Positions 55,261 to 64,000 of a DNA stretch of 64,000 bases are shown in pieces (position 1 is the first letter of the stretch; every line of letters starts with the position of its first letter). This stretch comes from Pleurodeles waltl (lineage: Eukaryota; Chordata; Amphibia; Caudata; Salamandridae). A program made the position numbers and the translations under genes. The stretch is from the NCBI RefSeq assembly GCF_031143425.1, contig NC_090439.1:642569465-642633464 (forward strand). The letters are read 5' to 3'. The notes below the pieces were generated by a model, which saw nothing but the letters and a program-made list of their open reading frames with translations, was not told where the DNA came from and made no database searches.

Positions 55261-56690
55261 GGGGAATCTAAGATGAAGTGACTTGTGGGGCTCTCACCAG
55301 GTTCTGTTACCCAGAATCCTTTGCAAACCTCAAAATTTGGCTAAAGAAATACATTTTCCACACATTTCGGTGACATAACGTTCTGGAATCTGAGAGGAAC
55401 CTCAAATTTCCTTCCACCCAGTGTTCCCCCAAGTCTCCGGATAAAAATTGTACCTCACTTCTGTGGGTAGGCCTAGCGCCCTTGACAAGAAATGCCCCAA
55501 AACACAACGTGGACCCGTCACATTTTCCCAAAGAAAACATAGCTGTTTTTTACATAGTGTTGAGCTGTGGATTTTGGCCTCTAGCTCACGCGGCAACTAG
55601 GGAAACCTACCAAACCTGCACATTTTTTTAAAGTAGACACCTAGGGGAATCCAAGATGGGGTGACTTGTGGGGCCCTCACCAGGCTCTGTTGCCCAGCAT
55701 CCTTTGCAAACTTCAAAATGTGGCCAACAAAACACTTTTTCCTCACATTTCGTTGACACAACTTTCTGGAATCTGAGAGAAGCCACAAATTTCCTTCCAC
55801 CGCTCGTTGCGCCAAGTCTCTCGATAAAAATGGTACCTCACTTGTGTGGGTAGGGCAAGTGCCCGCGACAGGAAATGCCCCAATACACAACGTGGACACA
55901 TCACATTTTTCCAAAGTAAACAGAGCTGTTTTTTGCAAAGTGCCTAGCTTTGGATTTTGGCCTCTAGCTCAGCCGACACTTAGGGAATCCCACCAAACCT
56001 GTGTATTTTTGTATACCAGACATCTAAGGGAATCCAAGATGTGGTGACTTGTGGGGCTCTCACCAGGTTCTGTTACCCAGAATCCTCTGCAAACCTCAAA
56101 ATTTGGCTAAAAAAATACTTTTTCCTCTCATTTCGGTGCCAGAAAGTTCTGGAATCTGAGAGGAGCCACAAATTTCCTTCTACCTAGCATTCCCCCACGT
56201 CTCCCGATAAAAATGGTACCTCACTTCTTTGGATAGGCCTAGTACCCACGACAGGAAGTGCCCTAAAACACAACGTGGACACATCATATTTGCCCAAAGA
56301 AAACAGAGATGTTTTTTGCAAAGTGCCTAGCTGTGGATTTTGGCCTCTAGCTCAGCTGGCACCTAGGGAAACCTACCAAACCTGTGCATTTTTTAAAACT
56401 AGACACCTAGGGGAATCCAAGATGGGGTGACCTGTGGGGCTCTCACCAAGTTCTGTCACCCAGAATCCTTTGCAAACCTCAACATTTGGCCCAAAAACAC
56501 TTTTTCCTCACATTTCGGTGACATAAAGTTCTGGAATCTGAGAGGAGCCACAAATTTCTTTCCACCCAGCATTCCCCCAAGTCTCCCGATAAAAATGGTA
56601 CCTCACTTGTGTGGGTAGGCCTAGTGCCTGCGACAGGAAATGCCCCAAGACACTATGTGGACACATCAAAATTATCAAATACAAAACTAA
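55261..56690 (-). repeat. 383-bp satellite array, right of L2-B
   Basis: The TACCTCAC anchor recurs at 55447, 55828, 56212 and 56595, periods 381, 384 and 383 bp. Each unit has TCTGGAATCTGAGAG, AGTCTCCCGATAAAAATGG and CTTTTTCCTCACATTTCG-type phrases. Frames of about 60-110 codons seen across it are chance frames. The array ends at a MITE near 56690. Confidence 0.85.
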
Positions 56691-57030
56691 GGCCCTCATT
56701 ATGACCCTGGCAGACGGCAATATTTTGGAGAAAGGTACTGCCAACAGGCTGGCAGCACCTTTCCCCAAAATATGACATTGGTGGTTTGTCTTAAGCCAAA
56801 CCGCCAATGTACCACTCCGTCCGCTAGGACAGTAACAGCCGCCGGGCTGGAGACTTCGGTCTCCAGCCAGGTGGCCGTCACAGTCGCACCCTTGGGATTA
56901 TGACCCCGCCTACCGCCATGGTTTTCGTGGAAATCTTACCGCCACAAAAACTATGGCGGTAGGCACTATCAGTGCCAGGGAATTCCTTCCCTGAGACTGA
57001 TAGAGGTCTCTACCTGCCCCCCTCCCGACC
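56691..57030. mobile_element. GC-rich MITE, right end unclear
   Basis: Starts AAGGCCCTCATTATGACC, like the left end of the 38703 MITE. It contains inverted pairs such as GGAGACTTCGGTCTCC (56849) and GGGAATTCCTTCCC (56979), and a second ATTATGACC segment near 56900. The right boundary runs into a microsatellite. Confidence 0.6.
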
Positions 57031-57034
57031 CTTG

Positions 57035-57178
57035 ACATACACACACCTTCACGCACAGATATACACACACATACACCCACGCATACCCACATTCACCCAC
57101 GCATGTATACATTTATACACACACACATCAACACACACTGACATACATCCTAATACACACGCATTCACACAACACAAT
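57035..57178. repeat. CA-rich microsatellite
   Basis: Imperfect ACACAC/ATACAC/CACCC runs on the plus strand with many interruptions. Confidence 0.85.
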
Positions 57179-57182
57179 AAAG

Positions 57183-59435
57183 TTGAAAAGAGACTCTACG
57201 AAATGTTTTGAGATTAATTTAGGCTCTGCGTCAATAGACACGGTTTGGGAGGCGGATAAGGCTTTTATTCGTGGAAAATTGATTAGCTACACCGCCTTCA
57301 GAGCTAAGAGAACCAGTACCAGAATAGAGTCTCTTGAGGAAAAACTCCACACTTTGCAAGCCCAAAGCCGATCCTCTCAGTATGCAACAACACACAAAGA
57401 CTTACAGCACCAAGTTCAGGAAGTGCAAAATTCCCAGAGGTCTTTTTAGAATCAATTGTGAAAAGCAAATGGGAAGCTAGTAAACTGGCGCATTTTGAGT
57501 ATGGCGAAGGCTGTGGCAAGCTATTAGCATGGAAGATGAGGTCCGACAAGGTTAGGAATAAGATTAAAGAAATAATACTAGCTGAAACAGGCAGAACCTC
57601 CTCAGAAGATCACAATATCGCAGGAGAATTTGTCAAGTTTATTCTACACTATACAGAGATGACTTGGAGACCTCAGCGGTGGCAACTGAAAACTTGCTAA
57701 AGAGGGACACACTCCCCAGATTAGAACCAGCTAAAAATGTGAACCTTAATCAATGCTTGCTCCTTAGTGAGGTAGATAGTGTTATTATTGGCTTGAATAA
57801 TGGGAAGGCGCCTTGTCCAGATGGGATTCCGGCAGAAGTAAATAAACTCTTGAGAGAAGAGCTTGCGCCTGTTCTGATGCAGCTGATGAATTTGATCTTT
57901 ATAGATTCCCTTCAGGTTCTGCACTCTTGGAATTAAGCTACCATAACCTTAATATTAAAGCCTCAGAAAGACCCCAGAAGATGCGAGTCTTACAGACCAT
58001 TTCATTGCTCATCAATGACCATAACATTTTTGCCCATATACTGGCTAAGAGGGTGGATAAGGTGATTGGCGACTTAGTGCATGTCAATCAGAAAGGATTC
58101 ATGAGAAATTGATATTTAGGAGAACTGATCCATGACTTAGTTGCTGCAATCGATTTGGCAACTACCATGAATATGCCTCTAACTATATTAACAATTGACG
58201 CTGCCAAGGCGTTCAACAGAGTGAATTGGCACTTTCAGCAGGCGGTTATGGACTGCAACAATTTGGGAGATAACTTTCTTAATGCAATCAAAACTATCTA
58301 TAAGGCTCCCTCTGCTCGGGTTCTGGTTAACGATATCCTATCCTCACAGTTTAAGACTGAACGGGGTACTCGACAGGGCTGTCCTCTCTCTCCTCTTTAA
58401 TCTTTATTAATCTTTATATTGAACTGCTGGCTAGGAGAATCAGGGCAGATCAGAGAATTATACCTTTTTAGTAGCATGAAAGGGCCCTGTAGGAAGCCCT
58501 CTATGCAAATTACCTCCTGATATATACACCGAACCCCCAATGTGCTTTCCCGGCACATTGGGAAATTATTACTAGCTTTGGAGGCATCTCTGGATATTTA
58601 GTTAATATAGACAAATCTGAACTAATGTCTTGGAACGGCCCTTGAGATAACTCGTTAGAGAGAGATGAAATTCGATATTTAGGGGTTAAAGTGGTCAGGA
58701 ACCTGGCAGAGATGGCCCAAGTGAAGTTTATGCAGCGCCTTAGGGAAACTAAGAAGCTACTCATCCAATGGTCACATTTACGTCTTTCTATATTGGGCAG
58801 AACAAATCTGATTAAAATGGTGCTACTGCCAAATTCTCTTTATCTTTAATGCTATCCGACTATCTCTTAAAACGGAATGGTTAAGGAAACTGCAGGGTGA
58901 ATTAGTTAGTTTTATCTGGTCATATAAAAACCACAGAATAGCTTGGAAAATTTGGAGGAATAAAAAGCTAGATGGGGGAATTGCACTTCAGGATTTTCAG
59001 CTTAACTATTGGGCATTTCAGCTGAAAAATATCAGATCACTCCTCTCTAAGGAAAATTTTGCCAATCGACTTAAGGCACTGATAGGGTGTTCCCGGGACC
59101 AAGGTAAACAGTTTCTTTATAAATTTGGTCACCCCAGATACTACAAAAAAGGTAGGCTAAAAGTTCTCTACAATGCTTGAAGCATCTGGTATGTAAAAAG
59201 AATGAGATTGGGTATTCCGTATTCTAGTGAACTGGCCCCAATTTGGAACTCTCTCGGTACCCCGATATGTCTCCAGGATGTATTAGCCAAGCCACTGATA
59301 GAGGGAGGAAATATGCAGTGGGGACAGCTGGCTAGTGTGGGCTCTGTTAGTTCTTGGGATTCTCTGTCTGAAGCAACTAATGCTAAATTGTCTAGCTTTA
59401 AATATGTGCAGATTAAAGCCTGGGTCCATGGGGAA
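57183..59435 (+). pseudogene. L1-C: 5'-truncated L1 ORF2, cut by Gypsy-B
   Basis: Begins after the endonuclease. The frame 57183-57449 has TVWEADKAFIRGKLISYT and a charged, likely coiled stretch. RT follows: IGLNNGKAPCPDGIPAEV near 57790, HVNQKGFMRN near 58080, LTILTIDAAKAFNRVNW near 58180 and TERGTRQGCPLSPL near 58360. The YADD box reads YANY near 58505. Thumb and C-terminal parts run to about 59430 (GRTNLIKMVLLPNSLYL, RIAWKIWRNKKLDGGIALQDF). It is a different lineage from L1-A. The 3' end is missing where Gypsy-B starts. Confidence 0.85.
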
Positions 59436-59439
59436 CCGG

Positions 59440-59953
59440 AGGCCGGGTGTTCCACGGCTTGTGAGAGGAAATCACTGGCCCACAGTGCCAAAAAAAGAGG
59501 TTTCAAAGTGGTATTGGGTACTCATACAAGCTCGCTCAGGAGAACCTGGAAGCAAGCCAAGAGGACATGAAACGCTGGTATGACCAGAATGCCACTCTGG
59601 TTGAGTTTCAACCTGGACAAAAGGTGTGGGTGATGGCACCAGTGGAGCCTAGGGTTCTCCAGGATAAGTGGACTGCGCCATTTGAGGTGGTGGAGCGCAA
59701 GAGCGAAGTCACCTACCTGGTGGACTTGCGGTCTCCAAGGAACCCTTTAAGGGTCCTGCATGTCAACCGTCTCAAACCTCACTTTGAGCGGACTGAACTG
59801 TCCATGCTCCTTGTGGCAGATGATGGGGTAAAAGAGGAGAGTGAGCCTCTTCTTGACCTCCTGTCTGCAGGAGAAAAAGATGGGTCAGTGGAGGGAGTGA
59901 TCCTCTCCCCCTCCCTGACTGAGGAGCAGCAAGGTGACTGTCGCCACGTGTAG
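59440..59953 (+). pseudogene. Gypsy-B integrase C-terminal region
   Basis: The frame 59567-59953 (128 aa) reads MKRWYDQNATLVEFQPGQ, KVWVMAPVEPRVLQDKWTAP, YLVDLRSPRNPLRVLHVNRL, then an acidic tail (KEESEPLLDLL) and GSVEG. The W-GP-like/F module and HVNRLKP are the GPY/F end of Gypsy integrases. The upstream phase (TCTGGTTG.. region) is shifted and the zinc-binding and DDE core are lost. A stop at 59951 separates it from RT. Confidence 0.85.
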
Positions 59954-59959
59954 GGACAG

Positions 59960-60690
59960 TTTTCCTCACTGTTTTCCCTGATCCCAGGAGTCACACACTT
60001 GTGCACACATGATGTGGACACTGGGGCCAGTACACCCATTAAACCGAAGGTTTACAGGGTGACTGACAGGGTCAGTGCATGCATTAAGGATGAGGTATCC
60101 AAAATGCTTACCCTAGGGGTTATTGAGCACTCCAGCAGTCCTTGGGCCAGCCCAGTGGTATTGGTCCCAAAGGCTGCTGCCCCTGGTGCCACTCCAGAAT
60201 TCAGGGTCTGTGTGGACTACCGGGGACTCAATGTGGTCAGCAAGACTGACGCACCCCCCATCCCCTGAGCTGATGAGCTCATTGACCGGTTGGGAGCTGC
60301 CAAGTACCTCAGTACGTTTGATTTAACATCTGGGTACTGGCAGATTGCCTTAGCTGAGGGGGCCAAGGAAAGGTCAGCATTCTCTGCACCAGATGGCCAC
60401 TTTCAATTTAAAGTGATGCCATTTGGGATGAAGAATGCCCCTGCCACCTTTCAGAGGTTGGTGAACCAGGTGTTGGCTGGGCTGGATGAGTTCAGTGCTG
60501 CCTACCTGGATGACATTGCTGTGTTTAGTTCCACATAGGAGGAACACTTGCAACACCTCTGGAGAGTGTTAGACGCCCTGCAGAAGGCAGGCCTCACTAT
60601 TAAGGTGAGCAAGTGCCAAATAGGGCAGGGTTATGTGGAGTACTTAGGGCACCAGGTGGGGAGTGGCCAGGTGGCATCCCTTACAGCCTA
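59960..60690 (+). pseudogene. Gypsy-B reverse transcriptase
   Basis: Opens with FSSLFSLIPGVTHLCTHDVD, the usual start of Gypsy RT, then GVIEHSSSPWASPVVLVPK, FRVCVDYRGLNVV, a stop at 60266, YLSTFDLTSGYWQIAL, FQFKVMPFGMKNAPATFQRL, and the catalytic box AAYLDDIAVFSS with YLDD intact. A second stop lies at 60537, then [20 protein letters not shown]. Two stops and one late shift are the only damage, so this copy is fairly young. Confidence 0.9.
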
Positions 60691-61353
60691 AGATTGACAC
60701 GATTCTGGCTTGGGAGCCTCCCAAGACCCAGACTGAAGTGAGAGCCTTTTTAGGTCTCACAGGATATTACAGGAGGTTTGTTAAGGGATATGGTACCATT
60801 GTTACCCCCTTAAATGAGTTGACTTCTAAGAAGCAACCCAGGAAAGTGATCTGGAAAGAGGCTTGCCAGAACGCTTTTGATGCCCTGAAAGGCAGCCATA
60901 TGCACAGCACCTGTGCAGAATGCACCTGACTACTCCAAGGAGTTTGTTGTGCAAACAGACGTCTCAGAGCATGGTATTGGAGCAGTACTCTCACAGCTCA
61001 ATGGAGAGGGCCTAGATCAACCTGTAGCCTTCATTAGCAGGAGGTTACTACCCAGGGAACTTAGGTGGAGTGCCATAGTAAACCACAGCAACGTGAAGCG
61101 TTTGCTGTGGTTTGGGCACTGAAGAAGCTAAGACCCTACTTGTTTGGGACTCACTTCCAAGTTCAGACAGACCACAGGCCCCTCAGATGGTTAATGAAGA
61201 TGAGGGGTGAGAATCCAAAACTGTTGAGGTGGTCCATTTCCCTACAGGGGATGGACTTTACGGTGGAACACCGTCCTTTTACAGAGCACGCCAATGCTGA
61301 TGGTCTGTCCAGGTTCTTCCGCCTTAGTGATGAGCACTCCCATGAGGTTGGGT
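60690..61353 (+). pseudogene. Gypsy-B connection and RNase H
   Basis: The frame 60663-60929 has [19 protein letters not shown] and [18 protein letters not shown], the conserved connection. The frame 60913-61122 has SKEFVVQTDVSEHGIGAVLS, the RNase H start with its first catalytic Asp, and QPVAFISRRLLPRELRWS. The frame 61065-61355 has FGTHFQVQTDHRPLRWLM and ANADGLSRF, the usual end of Gypsy RNase H. Shifts lie near 60900 and 61085. Confidence 0.85.
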
Positions 61354-61386
61354 AGTTGCTCCCCACTTTCAGCTGGGGGGGATACG

Positions 61387-63631
61387 TGTTAGACTTTTCA
61401 TCCTAGGTGTGGTCTCCCTTAACTTTTTGCCTCTGTTCCCCAGGTTGTTGATGTGTGCTGGACTCTGATTTTACTGTTTTTGGTACTCTTGGCACTTTAC
61501 CACTGCTAACCCGTGCTAAAGTGCAAGTGCTTCTTTACAAAATGTGTATGTAATTGGCTTATCCATGATTGGCATATTTGATTTATTAGTAAGTCCCTAG
61601 TACAGTGCACTAGAGGTGCCCAGGGCCTGTAAATCAAATGCTACTAGTGGGCCTGAAGCACTGGTTGTGCCACCCACATAAGTAACTCTGTAATCATGTC
61701 TCAGACCTGCCACTTCAGTGTTTCTGTGTGCAGTTTTAACTGTAGATTCGACTTGGCAAGTGTACCCACTTGCCAGGCCTAAACCTTCCCTTTTCTTACA
61801 TGTCAGACACCCCTAAGGTAGGCCCTAGGTAGCCCCAAGGGCAGGGTGCAGTGTATGGTTAAGGTAGGACATATAGTAATGTGGTTTATATGTCCTGACA
61901 GTGAAATATTGCTAAATTTGTTTTTCACTGTTGCAAGGCCTGTCCCTCTCATAGGTTAACATGGGGGCTACCTTTAAATCTGATAAAAGTGTAGATTCCC
62001 TTTGGGAGCGGATGGACATGTGGAGTTTGGGGTCTCTGAGCTCACAACTTAAAAATGCATCTTTTAGTAAAGTTGATTTTAAGATTGTGTGTTTGAAAAT
62101 GCAACTTTTAGAAAGTGGGCATTTTCTTGCTTAGTCCATTTCTGTGACTCTGCCTGTTTGTGGATTCCCTGTCTGGGTCAGTTTGACAGTTGGGGTGATT
62201 GCACCTCACACTAGACAGTGACATAAAGGGAGCTGGGGTGTAGCCTGCATATCCTGATGAGCCATCAGTGCTAGGAGGGAGGGGAAGAGTGGTCACTCAC
62301 ACCTGAAAGGGCTGAAAGGGCTGTGCCTGCCTTCACACAATGCAGTCTCCAACCCCCTGGTGAGTGTCTGGGGCCTGGCCTGGGCAAGGCAGGATTTCAC
62401 CTTCAAAAGAGACTTTACTTTGAAGTAGGCCTACTTCAAAGGAGAAATTGGGTATAAGAAGGACACCCAAAACCACAGATTTGAGAAACACTTCTGGAAC
62501 CAAGAGGAACCTCTGCCTGGAGAAGAGATGAATAGCTGAGGAAGAAGAGCTGCCCTGCCTGTGACTGTGCTTTGTGGAGCTATCCTGCAGTTGCTGCTTC
62601 TGCCAGAGCAAGAGGGCAAAGACTAGACTTTGTGTGCCTTCCATCTCCAAGGGCTTGATTCAGAACTTGCCTCCTGTTGTTTGAAGTCTCACGGACAGCA
62701 AAGACTTCTCTCTGCCAGCACCTGGAGTCTCTGGAGAGACTCCTACTCTGCCCTGTGGTGCCCATCCAGTTCCCGGGACCCTGAAAGGAGAAGCTGGCAG
62801 CCTAAGAGGAAGAAATCCACGCACAGAGCGCCATGCGGGGAAAAGATTGACGCAACTCCGAAATGCGGCTGAAGAAACGACGCGCCGCCGGCTCCGTGGC
62901 TGAGAATCGACGCTTGCCATAAACGCGACCGAAGAATCGATGCACTGAGCAGGAGAAACGACGTGCAGCATCGCTGACGGAGGCTGGGAGATCGCAACCC
63001 GCGCTGCGTGGTTTTCGGATCATCGTGCGGCTGAATTTCTGACGTGAACCATTGCGTGCATGTAAACATAACGCAAAGGCCTGCCTGGACCTGTGTGCAG
63101 GCCGAATCAACGCATCGCTCTCCTGCGGAGAGAAGAACCGACGCACACCGACTCGACAGAAGGGTGAAACGACGCAAGGTCTCGCTCATGAGTGACATCG
63201 ACGCACCGCAAGCCCTTTTCGACGCACACCCGCCCGTGCAGGGTTATTTTTGACACGCACCAGGTACATTTTCACGCTAGCAGCGCTAGAGTGTGTTTAA
63301 AACTACCTAAAGACTCTTTTTGATTTTTAGTTGATAACTTGACTTGTGTATTGTGGATTTTTTTCATTTTGGTCTTGTTTTGTTTAGATAAATATTTCCT
63401 ATTTTTCTAAACTGGTGTTGTCATTTTGTAGTGTTTTCATTAAGTTACTGTGTGTGTTGGTACAAATACTTTACACCTAGCACTCTGAAGTTAAGCCTAC
63501 TGCTCTGCCAAGCTACCAAGGGGGTAAGCAGGGGTTAGCTGAGGGTGATTCTCTTTTACCCTGACTAGAGTGACGGTTCTTGCTTGAACAGGGGGTAACC
63601 TGACTGTCAACTAAAGACCCCATTTCTAACA
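61387..63631 (+). repeat. 3' LTR of Gypsy-B, 2245 bp
   Basis: Begins TGTTAGACTTTTCATCC just after a purine tract (GCTGGGGGG, 61372-61381) and ends TTTCTAACA. Between 62810 and 63250 it is rich in CGACGCA/ACGACGC motifs, unlike its surroundings. Short frames inside it are not genes. The same family forms the split LTR at 16952-27622. Confidence 0.85.
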
Positions 63632-64000
63632 GGGACCCACACAAGGTGTCATTTTACTTGGGAGACTGAGGGGAACGCTAGGTGGTAGGAAATTTGTGCC
63701 GGAGTGGTGATCCTACAAAGAAAAGTGAGGAAAATATGCTTTTTTAAGCACATTTTTAGGTTTGCAGAGGAGTCTGGGTAAGAAAATGTTGGGGGATCCA
63801 GGCAAGTCACCCCTCCCTGGACTCCTTGGGGTGTCTAGTTTTAAAGCATGTCTGGGTTTAGTAGGTTTTCCTAGATGAAGGCCGCACGCGGGACCAAAAT
63901 TATAGTTGCCCCCCCCGAACACAGGTAGTTTTGCAATAGATCATGTTGATGTGTCCATGTACTTATGTGATGTTCCAAACACTAAAATTGTGAAAAGAAA
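63632..64000 (+). repeat. 383-bp satellite family fragment
   Basis: Matches 3640-3980 in the same orientation (GGGAGACTGAGGGGAACGCT, TGAGGAAAATATGC, GTGTCTAGTTTTAAAGC). It is cut by the Gypsy-B LTR on the left and continues past the window. Confidence 0.75.

Larger units (their letters stand above)
59436..63631 (+). mobile_element. Gypsy-B: 5'-truncated Gypsy element with integrase before RT
   Basis: Pol domains in order are the integrase C-terminal part (59440-59950), RT (59960-60690) and RNase H (60690-61353), followed by a purine tract and a 2245-bp LTR. Integrase upstream of RT is the order of Gmr1-like Ty3/Gypsy elements. The 5' half is missing and abuts L1-C. The LTR family is the same as the split LTR at 16952-27622. 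Confidence 0.85.

Noticed and set aside
57304..57549. Minus-strand 81-codon frame
   Set aside because: It is antisense to L1-C ORF2, whose plus-strand translation has clear L1 motifs.
1..64000. Host exon, tRNA, rRNA, CRISPR array or bacterial operon
   Set aside because: No split-gene structure, tRNA-like fold, rRNA segment or spaced repeat array was seen; the window is eukaryotic repeat DNA.

Overview
This window looks like intergenic DNA from a very large, repeat-rich vertebrate genome. The mix of transposons points to a salamander or newt: full-length L1 and L2 LINEs, DIRS tyrosine-recombinase retrotransposons, Gypsy elements with integrase ahead of reverse transcriptase, a foamy-virus-like endogenous retrovirus, hammerhead-ribozyme insertions, long (~2 kb) LTRs, and Harbinger-, hAT- and piggyBac-type non-autonomous elements. 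The species is inferred, not shown. I found no host protein-coding gene, rRNA, tRNA or CRISPR array. Almost all coding potential is decayed retroelement sequence, and the main result is a map of nested insertions.

Layout. 1-1741: little recognisable, with one fold-back MITE. 1742-5425: a TTAA-flanked piggyBac-like non-autonomous element with two internal tandem arrays. 6125-9687: Gypsy-type LTR blocks in opposite orientations, one holding a MITE. 9770-11580 (minus): Gypsy-A pol remnant. 11585-14250 (plus): DIRS-A. 14262-15935: three head-to-tail MITE copies with a hAT MITE in the first junction. 16952-27622: a ~2.1 kb Gypsy LTR split by a foamy-like provirus (17115-24435) and by a fold-back element carrying a hammerhead motif (24589-25783). 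The provirus itself carries two MITEs in its 5' LTR and a second hammerhead-bearing insertion near its 3' end. 28840-34505: DIRS-B, split by a 5'-truncated L2 (L2-A).

34510-48735: a minus-strand L1 (L1-B), split by a nearly full-length plus-strand L1 (L1-A, 35506-43140, 16-bp target duplication) and by a truncated LTR. L1-A contains a solo LTR and a MITE. 48736-56690: a ~383-bp satellite array from the piggyBac-like family, split by a full-length minus-strand L2 (L2-B, 50242-55260, 8-bp target duplication) whose 5' end has about three ~650-bp tandem monomers. 57183-59435: L1-C fragment. 59436-63631: Gypsy-B, with integrase end, RT, RNase H and a 2.2 kb LTR. 63632-64000: another piece of the 383-bp repeat family.

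How the parts relate. The elements are parasites of one another, and the insertion order can be read from target duplications. In the 17-27 kb nest the Gypsy LTR came first, then the foamy-like provirus and the fold-back element, with the MITEs in the 5' LTR later than the provirus. Items most worth follow-up are the foamy-like provirus with an open ORF at the position of a foamy transactivator, the paired hammerhead insertions with 12-15 bp target duplications, the tandem-promoter L2, and the piggyBac-like element that appears to seed satellite DNA. All homology calls are by eye from motifs and translations; no database search was run.
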